A DNA stretch of 64,000 bases from Cohnella rhizoplanae (GTDB taxonomy: Bacteria > Bacillota > Bacilli > Paenibacillales > Paenibacillaceae). Shown in pieces: positions 49,944 through 59,386 of the stretch. The first letter of the stretch is position 1, and each line of letters begins with the position of its first letter. The notes under the pieces are model-generated. The model saw only the letters and a list, made by a program, of their open reading frames with translations. It was not told where the DNA came from and did not search any database. Location of the stretch: assembly GCF_948329515.1 (NCBI RefSeq), contig NZ_CAOJCN010000010.1, forward strand, positions 169,900 to 233,899. Direction: 5' to 3'. Made by a program: the position numbers and the translations under genes.

Positions 49944-50600
49944 TTGACTTTGGACGTTTTTGAATGGTTCAGCATCATCGGTACGATCGCCTTCGCCGTG
50001 AGCGGCGCGATCGTCGCGATGGAGGAGCACTACGACATGCTCGGCGTGTTCGTGCTCGGTCTCGTGACGGCGTTCGGCGGCGGGATCGTGCGCAATCTTC
50101 TGATCGGCGTGCCCGTCACGACGCTTTGGAGCCAGGGGCTGCTGCTGAAGACGGCGGTCTTTTCGATTATCGTCGTATTCGTGCTGCCCGTCGCCTGGAT
50201 TTATCATTGGAAAAGAAGCGAAGCGTTCTTCGACGCCATCGGGCTCGCCGCATTCGCGATACAGGGAGCGCTGTACGCCGCGGAGGCGAAGCTGCCGGTC
50301 AGCGCCATCATGGTGGCCGCGATGATGACGGGGATCGGAGGCGGGATGATCCGCGACATCATGGCCGGGCGCAAGCCGCTGGTCCTGCGCGACGAGATCT
50401 ACGCGGTATGGGCGCTGCTCGCCGGACTGGCCGTCGGAGCCGCTCATCTGCAGATGACCTGGTCGCTGCTCGCGCTGTTCGCCGCGACCGTGACGATGCG
50501 GATGCTGTCCGTGCAATACAAGTGGCGTCTGCCGCGCAGAAAGCTGCATGCGTTCGGCGGACAAGCCGGGGCGCCCGTGGAAGACAGAAAGGGGATGTAA
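49944..50600 (+). CDS. TRIC-type (UPF0126) cation channel protein
   Basis: 218 aa from TTG 49944 with GGGGG upstream. Seven membrane segments are seen, with the two inverted repeats typical of the family: AFAVSGAIVAMEEHYDMLGVFVLGLVTAFGGGIVRNLLIG (in parts) and AFAIQGALYAA, then VAAMMTGIGGGMIRDIMAGRKPLVLRDEIYA. The GGG-x-x-R-N/D motifs at both repeats are the pore signature. Prokaryotic TRIC proteins carry K+ or Na+. The phosphatase gene follows after 2 bp. Confidence 0.93.
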   Translation: MTLDVFEWFSIIGTIAFAVSGAIVAMEEHYDMLGVFVLGLVTAFGGGIVRNLLIGVPVTTLWSQGLLLKTAVFSIIVVFVLPVAWIYHWKRSEAFFDAIGLAAFAIQGALYAAEAKLPVSAIMVAAMMTGIGGGMIRDIMAGRKPLVLRDEIYAVWALLAGLAVGAAHLQMTWSLLALFAATVTMRMLSVQYKWRLPRRKLHAFGGQAGAPVEDRKGM

Positions 50601-50602
50601 AC

Positions 50603-51097
50603 ATGTATCGCGTATTGTTCGTCTGTCTGGGCAACATCTGCCGATCGCCGATGGCGGAGGCGGTATTTCGGGACCGGGTGTCGCGCGCGGGACTCGCCGG
50701 CGCCATCGAGATCGACTCCTGCGGCACCGGAGACTGGCATCTGGGCAAGCCGCCGCACGAAGGAACCCGCAGCATCCTCGACGGCAAAGGCATCTCCTAT
50801 GAAGGCATGCTCGCGCGGAGGATCGGCAGGGAGGACGGGGAGCGCTTCGATCTCCTCGTCGCGATGGACGAGAGCAACGTCAAGGCGATCCGCGAGGCGA
50901 TCGGGACCCGTACTCGCGCGGAGGTCGTGCGGTTTCTATCGTTCGTCCCGGGGGCGGCGCTTGCGGATGTACCGGATCCATACTACACCGGAGATTTCGA
51001 CGAGACATACGAACTGATAAGCGAAGCTAGCGACCGGTTGCTTGCGCACTTGCTGGAGAGCGGGAAGGTGCGGCCGGCAGACGGTCAACAGGGATAG
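50603..51097 (+). CDS. low-molecular-weight protein tyrosine phosphatase
   Basis: 164 aa from ATG 50603, two bases after the TRIC stop; GGGGATG provides the site. The signature loop VCLGNICRSPMAEAVF is at residues 7-22 with catalytic Cys8 and Arg14; the general-acid aspartate lies in DVPDPYY near the end. Length matches the family. It may act on tyrosine- or arginine-phosphate proteins, as YwlE and YfkJ do in Bacillus. It is in an operon with the channel gene, which is not a known functional pair. Confidence 0.94.
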   Translation: MYRVLFVCLGNICRSPMAEAVFRDRVSRAGLAGAIEIDSCGTGDWHLGKPPHEGTRSILDGKGISYEGMLARRIGREDGERFDLLVAMDESNVKAIREAIGTRTRAEVVRFLSFVPGAALADVPDPYYTGDFDETYELISEASDRLLAHLLESGKVRPADGQQG

Positions 51098-51125
51098 CGC
51101 TGGCTAAAAAACTATTACCATAATG

Positions 51126-51158
51126 AAAAGACGGACTCCGCGGAGTGCCGTCTTTTTT
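51126..51158. terminator. bidirectional intrinsic terminator
   Basis: AAAAGACGG (51126-51134) pairs with CCGTCTTTT (51148-51156), with an inner ACTCCG/CGGAGT stem and one bulged G, followed by T. It separates the phosphatase (+) and esterase (-) genes. Confidence 0.9.
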
Positions 51159-51163
51159 GGTTC

Positions 51164-51907
51164 TTACATATGCGCGCGGGGACCGAGAAAAGCGCCCAGC
51201 GCCTCCGGCAGCTCCTTCTGCCAGAAGCCCCACTTATGCTCGCCGTCTTTTTCCCGGTAATCGACGTAAGCGCCCTTGCTCTCGAGAATTTGCCTGGCGG
51301 CCCGGTTCAGCTCGACGAAGTTGTGAACGCCTCGCTCCGTCTCGTATGCGGTCTCCTGCAAGCCCACCGTCATCCACAGCGATAAACCCGACAGGTCGCC
51401 GGCGGCCTTGAGCTCCGCGATCGACGCGCCGTAGTAGGCGCCGGAGAGCGAGAGGATGCGACCGAACAGGTCCGGCCGACGCAGCGCGATGGACAGCGAT
51501 ACGGCCGCTCCGAGCGAGTCGCCCGCCAGCAGGCGAGCGTCCGCGGAGGGTCGGGCGGCGAAGTTCTTTTCCACGAAGGGTACGAGCTCTTCCGTCCAGA
51601 AGCTCAAATAAGTTTCATGGCGCGCGCTCCCGGTCAAATATTCTTCGGTGCGGACGGATTTGTCGACGTCTACGGCCGCGATGATGAACGGTTCCCAGCT
51701 CTCTTCAAGAATGAGCTGATGGGAGATCGTGGCGATTCTTCCGAAATTGAAAAAATCTTCGCCGTCCTGGCAATAGACGACGGGATAGCTGAGCCATTCC
51801 TGGTAGCCGGGGGGTAAATAGAAGCGGGCGGACCGTTCGCCGGACGACAGGTAATTGCTGGGAATGACGTGTTTGACGACCGTTCTTCGGACAGGGGAAT
51901 CGGACAT
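51164..51907 (-). CDS. esterase-family alpha/beta hydrolase
   Basis: 247 aa from ATG 51907 with AAAGGAA nine bases upstream. It belongs to the esterase D/enterochelin-esterase-like group: ARFYLPPGYQEWLSYPVVYCQDGEDFF, then LVPFVEKNF, the nucleophile elbow LLAGDSLGAAVSLSIALRRPDLFGRILSLSGAYY (in parts; Ser in GDSLG), and a C-terminal DGEHKWGFWQKELPEAL with the likely catalytic His. No signal peptide, so it acts inside the cell. The substrate could be a siderophore or a small ester; it cannot be told here. Confidence 0.88.
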   Translation of the reverse strand: MSDSPVRRTVVKHVIPSNYLSSGERSARFYLPPGYQEWLSYPVVYCQDGEDFFNFGRIATISHQLILEESWEPFIIAAVDVDKSVRTEEYLTGSARHETYLSFWTEELVPFVEKNFAARPSADARLLAGDSLGAAVSLSIALRRPDLFGRILSLSGAYYGASIAELKAAGDLSGLSLWMTVGLQETAYETERGVHNFVELNRAARQILESKGAYVDYREKDGEHKWGFWQKELPEALGAFLGPRAHM

Positions 51908-52113
51908 GGGGCAATGTTCCTTTCGCGGGCCCGGATCGGGTATGACAGCGGCCGGGCATGGGCAAAACATAGGAATGTCCATGCCCGCGCTTACCATTTC
52001 CAGGGCGCCGAATCTCGATTTGTATTACTGTGTTATACAACAAATTATGAACTGTACTAGAAACATATTGCGCTTTCAACGAGGAAGAATTCAATATTTA
52101 TGCCTTTTTTACT

Positions 52114-52143
52114 TTGACCAAACCACTAGGGCAGCGATATAAT
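52114..52143 (+). promoter_or_regulatory. sigma-A promoter of the pdhABCD operon
   Basis: TTGACC (52114-52119) and TATAAT (52138-52143) at 18 bp, 52 bp before the pdhA start. This is the best promoter in the window. Confidence 0.65.
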
Positions 52144-52195
52144 AATTCTATAACAGAAACCCCTCTTCCACAATTCATGACGAGGAGATGTAACG

Positions 52196-53296
52196 ATGAG
52201 CAAAGGATCTTTGGACGCGCCGGCGAAGCCGGGGCAGCAAGCAGCGCATATTGTGCATTCGGAAGACGTAACACCGCTTCAAGTATTGTCCCCCGAAGGC
52301 GAAGTGGTCAATGCGGCAGCGATGCCGAACCTGACCGACGAGCAATTAAAGGAAGTAATGTATCGCATGGTATTTACCCGCACCTGGGACGATCGTGCCG
52401 TCAATCTCGGCCGTCAAGGCCGTCTTGGCTTCTACGCGCCGGTATCCGGCCAGGAAGGCACGATGGTCGGCAGCGAATACGCGTTGACCAAGGAAGACTT
52501 CATCTGCCCGGGCTACCGCGATATGCCGCAGCTCGTATGGCACGGCCTGCCGCTGTACCAGGCATTTCTGTACTCGCGCGGTCACCAGCATGGCGGCCAG
52601 ATTCCCGAAGGCGTGAACGTGCTGATGCCGCAGATTATTATCGGCGCGCAGATTCTGCACGCGACGGGCGTCGCCATGGGCTTCAAGCTCAAGAACGAAA
52701 AGCGCGTCGCGATCACCTATACGGGCGACGGCGGCTCCTCCGAAGGCGACTTCTACGAAGGCATGAACTTCGCGGGTTCGTTTAACCTGCCGGTCATCTA
52801 CTTCGTGCAGAACAACGGCTATGCCATCACGACGCCGTTCGCCAAGCAGACCGCTGCCCAGTCGATCGCCCACAAGGCGCTGGCCGCCGGAATCCGCGGC
52901 GTGAAGATCGACGGCATGGACGTGTTGGCGGTCATCTCCGCCGTGCAGGAAGCCGCCGAGATCGCCCGCGAAGGCGGCGGCGCGACGCTGATCGAAGCCG
53001 TCACGTACCGCTTCCGTCCGCACTCGATGTCGGACGACGCGACCAAGTACCGCACCAAGGAAGAAGAGCAGGAGTGGGCGCTTCGCGATCCGCTCGTACG
53101 CTTCGGCAAGTTCCTTGAATCGAAGGGCCTATGGTCGGAAGAGGACACGGCTCGCGTCAAGGAAGAGGCCAAGGCCACGGTCAACGAGCATATCAAGAAA
53201 GCCGAGCAAACCGAAAAAATGACGGTCGCCGGATTGATCGACTCGATGTTCGAGACGACGCCTCCGCACCTCGAAGAGCAGAAGTCCGAATTTTAA
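52196..53296 (+). CDS. pdhA: pyruvate dehydrogenase E1 component, alpha subunit
   Basis: 366 aa from ATG with GAGGAGATG upstream. The thiamine-diphosphate motif runs from TGDGGSSEGDFYEGMNFAG to VQNNGYAI; the substrate region is GRLGFYAPVSGQEGTMVGSEYAL; the phosphorylation-loop-like segment is RFRPHSMSDDATKYR (in parts). With PdhB it decarboxylates pyruvate and passes the acetyl group to the E2 lipoyl arm. First gene of a four-gene operon; the gap to pdhB is 136 bp, larger than the others. Confidence 0.97.
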   Translation: MSKGSLDAPAKPGQQAAHIVHSEDVTPLQVLSPEGEVVNAAAMPNLTDEQLKEVMYRMVFTRTWDDRAVNLGRQGRLGFYAPVSGQEGTMVGSEYALTKEDFICPGYRDMPQLVWHGLPLYQAFLYSRGHQHGGQIPEGVNVLMPQIIIGAQILHATGVAMGFKLKNEKRVAITYTGDGGSSEGDFYEGMNFAGSFNLPVIYFVQNNGYAITTPFAKQTAAQSIAHKALAAGIRGVKIDGMDVLAVISAVQEAAEIAREGGGATLIEAVTYRFRPHSMSDDATKYRTKEEEQEWALRDPLVRFGKFLESKGLWSEEDTARVKEEAKATVNEHIKKAEQTEKMTVAGLIDSMFETTPPHLEEQKSEF

Positions 53297-53432
53297 TCAG
53301 GACCGCGTCAAGCCCGGGCGTTAGCGTTCGGGCCACTCGGTCCGGGCCCGCATGCACGCGGTCCCTTCCAATATATACGGTACAGCCGCTTTTGGCGGCC
53401 GTCATCCTCTAGATGGGAGAGAACAAAACCTA

Positions 53433-54410
53433 ATGGCGCAAATGAACATGATTGAAGCGATCAAGGACGCCCTGCGCGTCGAACTGAAGCGCGACCCCGG
53501 CGTTCTGCTCTTCGGCGAAGACGTCGGCAAGGTCGGCGGCGTCTTCCGCGCGACGGAAGGTCTCCAAGCCGAGTTCGGCGAGCAGCGCGTATTCGATACG
53601 CCGCTGGCCGAATCCGCGATCGGCGGCCTGGCCGTCGGTCTGGCTACCCAAGGCTTCCGCCCGGTCGCCGAGATTCAATTCGTAGGCTTTATTTTCGAGG
53701 CGCTCGACCAAATGTTCGTGCAGGCGGCCCGCCTGCGTTTCCGTTCCGGCGGACGCTACAACGCGCCGATCGTCTTCCGCACGCCGTTCGGCGGCGGCGT
53801 CAAGGCGGCCGAGCTGCATACCGATTCGCTCGAAGGTCTGGCGATCCAGACGCCGGGCATCAAGGTTATCGTGCCTTCGAACCCGGCCGACGCCAAGGGC
53901 CTCATGATCTCCGCGATCCGCGACAACGATCCGGTCTTCTTCATGGAGCACCTTAACCTGTACCGCGCGTTCAAGGACGAAGTGCCCGAGGGCGAGTACA
54001 CGGTTCCGATCGGCAAGGCGAACGTTGTGCGCGAGGGTAAGGACATTACGATCATCGCCTACGGCTTGATGGTTCACACCGCCGTCAAAGCGGCCGATGA
54101 ACTGGCCAAGAACGGCGTTTCCGCCGAAGTCATCGACCTGCGCACGCTGGTGCCGCTCGATATCGACACCATCGTCGCTTCGATTCAAAAGACGAACCGC
54201 GCGATCGTCGTGCAGGAAGCGCAAAAGAGCGCCGGCGCCGCCGCCGAGATCATCGCGCAAATCAACGAAAAGGCGATTCTGCATTTGGAAGCGCCGGTGC
54301 TCCGCGTAGCCGGACCGGATACGGTATATCCGTTCGCGCTGATCGAGGATGCCTGGCTGCCGTCGCCTGCACGTATCGTCAAGGCCGCCAATCAAACGCT
54401 ACAATTCTAA
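53433..54410 (+). CDS. pdhB: pyruvate dehydrogenase E1 component, beta subunit
   Basis: 325 aa from ATG 53433 with GGGAGA upstream; a longer in-frame ATG at 53352 lacks homology. The typical pattern MNMIEAIKDALRVELKRDP, LLFGEDVGKVGGVFRATEGL, RVFDTPLAESAIGGLAVGLA and EIQFVGFIFEALDQ (in parts) is complete, with the transketolase C-terminal domain DITIIAYGLMVHTAVKAADEL. It forms the E1 heterotetramer with PdhA. Confidence 0.97.
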   Translation: MAQMNMIEAIKDALRVELKRDPGVLLFGEDVGKVGGVFRATEGLQAEFGEQRVFDTPLAESAIGGLAVGLATQGFRPVAEIQFVGFIFEALDQMFVQAARLRFRSGGRYNAPIVFRTPFGGGVKAAELHTDSLEGLAIQTPGIKVIVPSNPADAKGLMISAIRDNDPVFFMEHLNLYRAFKDEVPEGEYTVPIGKANVVREGKDITIIAYGLMVHTAVKAADELAKNGVSAEVIDLRTLVPLDIDTIVASIQKTNRAIVVQEAQKSAGAAAEIIAQINEKAILHLEAPVLRVAGPDTVYPFALIEDAWLPSPARIVKAANQTLQF

Positions 54411-54429
54411 AGCGAAGGAGGGATAGCGC

Positions 54430-55776
54430 ATGGCAAGATTCGAATACCGGTTCCCGGAACTCGGCGAAGGTCTGCACGAAGGCGAGATCGTCAAGATGCA
54501 CATCGCTGCCGGACAAGCCGTGACCGACGAAGATATTCTGATGGAAGTGCAGAACGACAAAGCCATCATGGAAGTGCCTTGCCCGGTTAACGGCAAGGTG
54601 CTCGAAGTGTTCGGCAAAGATGGCCAGACGATGCGCGTCGGCGATGTCGTCGCGATCATCGACGCCGAAGGCGAGCTGCCCGAGCAAGCCGACGGCGGCC
54701 ATGGCGCCGAGCCTTCCGGCCATACCGGCGAAGCGGCTTCCGCGCAGGGCGGAGCCGATCTGAAGGGCCAGCCTGCCCAAGAGGCGGCAGCCGAAGGCGC
54801 GAAGCCGGCCGAAGCCGCGGCTGCGCCTGCAGCGGCCGCCAAGGACGCCGCGCTCGTGCTGGCTACGCCTAGCGTGCGCAAGTTCGCCCGCGAGAAGGGC
54901 GTCGCCATCGCCGAAGTATCCGGCACCGGCAAGAACGGCCGCATCACCCGCGAGGATATCGCCGGCTTCGCGGAAGGCGGAGCGCCAGCGAAAAGCGAAG
55001 CCGCTCCCGCCGACGCCGCGCCTGCTGCGGCTCCGGCTGCGGCGCCTGCCGCCCGCGCCGCGCAGTCCGGACCGGGAGTCGAGGAGCGCGTGCCGTTCAA
55101 GGGCATCCGCAAGGCGATCGCGAACGCGATGGTCAAGTCCGTCTACACGGCGCCGCATGTGACGCTGATGGACGAAGTGGACGTCACCGCGCTCGTCGCG
55201 CTGCGCAACCGCTCCAAGGCATTCGCCGAGAAGAAGGGCGTCAAGCTGACGTATCTGCCTTTCATCGTCAAGGCGCTGGTCGCCGCCGTGCGCGAGTTCC
55301 CGGTCATGAACGCGATGATCGACGAAGCCGCGAACGAGATCGTCTTCAAGAAGTACTACAACATCGGCATCGCCACCGACACGGACAACGGCCTGCTCGT
55401 GCCCGTCGTCTTCGACGCCGACCGCAAGAACATCTGGAACATCGCCAAGGAAATCAAGGATCTGGCGACCCGCGGCCGCGAAGGCAAGCTGAGCGGCGGC
55501 GAGCTGAGAGGCAGCACGATCTCGATCACCAACATCGGCTCCGCAGGCGGATTGTTCTTCACGCCGGTCATCAACTTCCCTGAGTCCGCCATCCTGGGCG
55601 TCGGCCGCATCGATCAGAAGCCGATCATCAAAAACGGCGAGATCGTGCCCGCTTCGATCATGGCGCTCAGCCTGAGCTTCGACCACCGCATCGTCGACGG
55701 CGCAACTGCCCAACAATTCGTTAACTACATTAAACAGCTGCTTAGCGATCCTGAGCTGCTTGTCATGGAGGTGTAA
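54430..55776 (+). CDS. pdhC: dihydrolipoamide acetyltransferase (E2) of pyruvate dehydrogenase
   Basis: 448 aa from ATG with GAAGGAGGGAT upstream. It has one lipoyl domain (1-78; lipoylated K44 in QNDKAIME), an Ala/Pro/Glu-rich linker (about 85-145), a peripheral-subunit-binding domain (about 150-186; ATPSVRKFAREKGV, GRITREDI), a second flexible linker and the acyltransferase core (about 215-448), with the catalytic DHRIVDGA (H419) near the end. It forms the core of the complex. One lipoyl domain is usual in Bacillales. Confidence 0.97.
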   Translation: MARFEYRFPELGEGLHEGEIVKMHIAAGQAVTDEDILMEVQNDKAIMEVPCPVNGKVLEVFGKDGQTMRVGDVVAIIDAEGELPEQADGGHGAEPSGHTGEAASAQGGADLKGQPAQEAAAEGAKPAEAAAAPAAAAKDAALVLATPSVRKFAREKGVAIAEVSGTGKNGRITREDIAGFAEGGAPAKSEAAPADAAPAAAPAAAPAARAAQSGPGVEERVPFKGIRKAIANAMVKSVYTAPHVTLMDEVDVTALVALRNRSKAFAEKKGVKLTYLPFIVKALVAAVREFPVMNAMIDEAANEIVFKKYYNIGIATDTDNGLLVPVVFDADRKNIWNIAKEIKDLATRGREGKLSGGELRGSTISITNIGSAGGLFFTPVINFPESAILGVGRIDQKPIIKNGEIVPASIMALSLSFDHRIVDGATAQQFVNYIKQLLSDPELLVMEV

Positions 55777-55779
55777 TCG

Positions 55780-57201
55780 ATGGTAGTAGGAGACGCTTCT
55801 CTGGACATCGACACATTAGTAATCGGCGCGGGCCCCGGCGGATACGTCGCGGCCATCCGCGCAGCGCAACTCGGCCAGAAGGTCATTATCGCGGACAAGG
55901 GCAAGTTCGGCGGCGTATGTCTGAACGTCGGCTGTATCCCGTCCAAGGCGCTCATTAACTCTGCGCATCATTACGAATCCATGCTGCATGCCGACGAGTA
56001 CGGCCTGTCGGCCGAGAACGTCAAGGTCGACTTCGGCAAAGTGCAGGGATACAAAGACTCCGTCGTCAACAAGATGACGAGCGGCGTAGAGATGCTGCTG
56101 AAGGCGAACAAGGTCCAAATGTTCCAGGGCGAAGTCATGTTCATCAACGAAAACGAAGCGCGACTGTTCAACGACCAGGAAGCGCCTCGTTATCGCTTCA
56201 AAAACTGCATTATCGCGACGGGTTCACGTCCGATCGAACTGAAGCCTTTCCCGTTCGGCGGACGCATCCTGTCCTCGACCGAAGCGCTGTCCCTGCCTGA
56301 AGTGCCGAAGAGCATGGTCATCATCGGCGGCGGCTACATCGGCATCGAGCTCGGACAAATGTACGCCAAGTTCGGCACGGAGATCACGATCCTCGAAGGC
56401 GCGGACACGATCATGCCGGGCTTCGACAAGGACATGAGCAACCTCGTCGTCAAGAAGCTGAAGAAGAACAAGGTCGAGATCGTCAACGGCGCGCTCGCCA
56501 AGAGCGCCGAGAAGACCGACAAGGACGTCACCGTGACGTACGAAGTCGGCGGCGAGACGAAGTCGGTCACGGCCGACTACCTGCTCGTCACGGTCGGACG
56601 CCGTCCGAACACCGACGGCGAGCTGGGTCTTGACCTCATCGGCATCAAGACGACCGACCGCGGCCTGATCGAGGTCGACGACCAATGCCGTACCAACATC
56701 AAGCACATCTTCGCGATCGGCGATATCGTGCCCGGCGCGGCGTTGGCCCACAAGGCTTCGTACGAAGCGAAGGTCGCCGCAGAAGCGATCGCGGGTCTGC
56801 CTTCCAAGGTCGACTACAAGTGCATCCCGGCCGTCGCGTTCTCCGATCCCGAATGCGCGAGCGTCGGCTACACGGAGAAGGAAGCGAAGGACAAAGGCCT
56901 GAACGTGAAGTCCAGCAAATTCCCGTTCGGCGGCAACGGCCGCGCGGTCACGCTGAACGGCGCGGACGGCTTCCTGAAGCTGATCTCCGAAGTCGACTCG
57001 GGCCTTGTCGTCGGCGCGCAGATCGCCGGCGTCGAAGCGTCCAACATGATCGCCGAGCTCGGACTCGCGATCGAGATGGGCGCCACGATCGAGGACATCG
57101 CCCTCACCATCCACGCTCACCCGACGCTGGGCGAGATCACGATGGATGCGGCAGAGCTCGCGATGGGTCATCCGATCCACACGATCGCGCCGAAAAAATA
57201 A
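55780..57201 (+). CDS. pdhD: dihydrolipoamide dehydrogenase (E3)
   Basis: 473 aa from ATG, four bases after the pdhC stop. FAD loop VIGAGPGGYVAAIRAAQLG, redox disulfide C47-C52 in GGVCLNVGCIPSK, NAD-binding VIIGGGYIGIELG, FAD ribose motif IFAIGDIVPGAALAHKASYEAKVAAEA (in parts) and the C-terminal active-site HAHPTLGE are all present. It reoxidises the lipoyl arm of PdhC with NAD+. Ends the operon at a 19-bp terminator. Confidence 0.97.
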   Translation: MVVGDASLDIDTLVIGAGPGGYVAAIRAAQLGQKVIIADKGKFGGVCLNVGCIPSKALINSAHHYESMLHADEYGLSAENVKVDFGKVQGYKDSVVNKMTSGVEMLLKANKVQMFQGEVMFINENEARLFNDQEAPRYRFKNCIIATGSRPIELKPFPFGGRILSSTEALSLPEVPKSMVIIGGGYIGIELGQMYAKFGTEITILEGADTIMPGFDKDMSNLVVKKLKKNKVEIVNGALAKSAEKTDKDVTVTYEVGGETKSVTADYLLVTVGRRPNTDGELGLDLIGIKTTDRGLIEVDDQCRTNIKHIFAIGDIVPGAALAHKASYEAKVAAEAIAGLPSKVDYKCIPAVAFSDPECASVGYTEKEAKDKGLNVKSSKFPFGGNGRAVTLNGADGFLKLISEVDSGLVVGAQIAGVEASNMIAELGLAIEMGATIEDIALTIHAHPTLGEITMDAAELAMGHPIHTIAPKK

Positions 57202-57211
57202 GCATCGCACT

Positions 57212-57257
57212 AAAAAGAGGAAAGCGCCCGGAAGTTCTCGGGCGCTTTCCTCTTTTT
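57212..57257. terminator. bidirectional intrinsic terminator
   Basis: A perfect 19-bp stem (57212-57230 with 57239-57257) with an 8-base loop and A and T ends, between pdhD (+) and the SgrR-type gene (-). Confidence 0.93.
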
Positions 57258-57276
57258 GCGTTGCGTCGCGGCGCGA

Positions 57277-59088
57277 TCAAACGACTTTTTCCAGCCAGAT
57301 CTGCTTAAAATCGATCCATCCCTGAGGACTGAAGCTGGCGCCGCGAACGGAGGGATGCATATGGGTGCTGAGCCGGCGATGGTGCAGGAAGATGATATAG
57401 CATTCCTCGCGCAGCCGGTTCTCGATCTCCCGCATATGGCTCCGGCGCTCCTCCGGGCTGTAGGCGGCGAGCGCGCGGTCGATGCGTTCGACGATCCAAG
57501 TCTTGAGCGTGGCGTTGAGATAGGCGCTGGTCAAGCAGGCTTCGTGCTCGTACAGGTCGATCTCGCATACTTCGTCCTCGGCGAGCACGATGCCGGACAC
57601 CGTGAAGTCGCCGCTCGCGACGACGGCAGGATCGACCGCTTGCTTCCAATCGGCCACCACCAGCTCGACGTTGACGCCGAAGCGTTCAAGCCGGTCCGCG
57701 ATCCAGCGTCCGTCGAGCTCGTATTTCTCGTGCACGACCAGCCGCAGCGCGGCGCCGTCGTAGCCTGCGAGGCGCAGCGTCTCCCGTATCTGCGGCTCGG
57801 CAGCGGACTTGGCGATGTACTTCAAGCTGTCCTCGGCCCGTATGCCGTAAGCCGGCAGCGCGCGCTCACCGCCGAGATCGGCCTGCATCGCGACAGGGTC
57901 GAGCATCATGCGCACGGCCTTGCGCAGCGCTTCGTTTTGCTGCCAGCCATCCTTGTTCGTATTCCACGTCAGCATCGTGCAACCGTTGCACAACCGCGCG
58001 AGCGCCTGCCAGTCCGTACCCGGATCCAGGCCGTCGACCGCCGGATCCTCGCCGTCCGGCGCGCGCATGACGGATGGCATGCCGGTCGTTGACAGCTCGC
58101 GGCAATCCTCCGGCATGATGACGATATCGACGCAGTCGAGAAACGGCCGTCCCGCGTAATACGCCGTGTTGGCGATCAGCTCGATCCGGTGAGGGGACAA
58201 CGTGACCAGCCTGAACGCGCCGGTGCCGACCGGCAGGCGCCAGTAAGCGTCTCCCACGCCGCGCAGATCGAGCGGCAGGATGGAGGCCGCTGCCGCGCAT
58301 AGATAGCGGTCGAATATCCGGTTGGGACGCGAGAGGGAGAAGCGCACGGTGCGCGGGCCCAGCGCATCGACGCGCAGCAGGCTGCGCATCATCCAGCGGT
58401 TCGGCACGCCGGTGCGGCGCAGACGCTCGAAGGTGAACACGACGTCTTCGCTGGTCAACTCCCGGCCGTCGTGGAAGTGCACGCCTTTGCGCAGGTAAAA
58501 GGTCCATTCCATGCCTGCGGGGTCCGAGCTCCAGGCATGCGCGACGCCCGGCACGATCCGGCCGAGCGATTCGTCGAACGTCACGAGACGGTCGAAAATG
58601 TGATACATCAGATGGCCGTCGAACGCGAAGTTCGCGCTGCCGGGATCCAGGGTCTGAACCTGCCTGTATACGGGGATGCGCAGCGTGTCGCAGTCCGTGC
58701 GCCCGCGTACCGTTTCCTTTTGATAGCCGAATCTGACGTTCAGCCAATCGATGAACCGGGTCTTGGCGTCGGTACCGGCGCCGTAGGTCGAGAGCAGCTC
58801 GAAGGATAGGCGGTAATCTCCTTGCTCGGCCTTCGTCGTCGCCAGGTCGAACAAGAAGTCTTCTTTATCCGCATGGAAGACGATCCGGGAACGGTTGCCG
58901 CGTCCGCGGCCGGGCATCCAGGCGACCAGGCCTTCTTCTTCGAGCCGCTTCAGCACGAGCTTCGCGTTCCGCGCGGTGCAGTAGAGCGCCTCGGCCAGCT
59001 CCTCCAGCGTCGCTTCGGTCGGCTCCCCGAGGGCGCGTCCGCCCTCGAACCGGTCGTACAGCGTGAGATATCGTTCTGCGGCCAGCAT
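57277..59088 (-). CDS. SgrR-family regulator with solute-binding domain
   Basis: 603 aa from ATG 59088 with AAAGGACGG upstream. The N-terminal ~115 residues are an SgrR-type winged helix (TLEELAEALYCTARNAKLVLKRLEEEGLVAW in parts). Residues about 150-600 are an oligopeptide-type solute-binding (SBP5) domain without signal peptide: RQVQTLDPGSANFAFDGHLMYHIFDRLVTFD, AWSSDPAGMEWTFYLRKGVHFHDGRELTSEDVVFTFERL (in parts). Such proteins sense a cytoplasmic ligand and control a nearby transporter; none is present here. The Paenibacillaceae carry many copies. It is divergent from a 53-codon ORF. Confidence 0.9.
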   Translation of the reverse strand: MLAAERYLTLYDRFEGGRALGEPTEATLEELAEALYCTARNAKLVLKRLEEEGLVAWMPGRGRGNRSRIVFHADKEDFLFDLATTKAEQGDYRLSFELLSTYGAGTDAKTRFIDWLNVRFGYQKETVRGRTDCDTLRIPVYRQVQTLDPGSANFAFDGHLMYHIFDRLVTFDESLGRIVPGVAHAWSSDPAGMEWTFYLRKGVHFHDGRELTSEDVVFTFERLRRTGVPNRWMMRSLLRVDALGPRTVRFSLSRPNRIFDRYLCAAAASILPLDLRGVGDAYWRLPVGTGAFRLVTLSPHRIELIANTAYYAGRPFLDCVDIVIMPEDCRELSTTGMPSVMRAPDGEDPAVDGLDPGTDWQALARLCNGCTMLTWNTNKDGWQQNEALRKAVRMMLDPVAMQADLGGERALPAYGIRAEDSLKYIAKSAAEPQIRETLRLAGYDGAALRLVVHEKYELDGRWIADRLERFGVNVELVVADWKQAVDPAVVASGDFTVSGIVLAEDEVCEIDLYEHEACLTSAYLNATLKTWIVERIDRALAAYSPEERRSHMREIENRLREECYIIFLHHRRLSTHMHPSVRGASFSPQGWIDFKQIWLEKVV

Positions 59089-59224
59089 GCAATCCCGTCC
59101 TTTCTCATCTTCTTCTTTTGCGCGTATAAAAGGGGAAATCCATTTGTTGTATTATACGCTTTTTGTCCTCTTTTGAATACCGCATACTGGAGACAGCAAG
59201 CAAGCGACATAGGGGGGACGGCAT

Positions 59225-59386
59225 ATGCTGGACATACAATACACGCTCGAAAAGCTGGCCGAATACAGAGAGCTCGGACACGACGATTATGCGGGCGGCA
59301 TCGACGATCGGCTGACCGGCGCGCGCAGGACGAGAACGCTGCGCGTTTCGTTTCTCGCGTTGATCGGCATGATATTCGGAAGATGA
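59225..59386 (+). CDS. small 53-aa protein of unknown function
   Basis: ATG 59225 to TGA 59384-59386, with AGGGGGGA seven bases upstream. The product starts MLDIQYTLEKLAEYRELGHD, is charged in the middle (GGIDDRLTGARRTRTLRV) and ends with a short hydrophobic tail (SFLALIGMIFGR). An 11-bp intrinsic terminator begins at its stop codon, so ribosome site, ORF and terminator make a compact unit. It is divergent from the SgrR-type gene. The function is unknown; the hydrophobic tail may touch the membrane. Confidence 0.6.
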   Translation: MLDIQYTLEKLAEYRELGHDDYAGGIDDRLTGARRTRTLRVSFLALIGMIFGR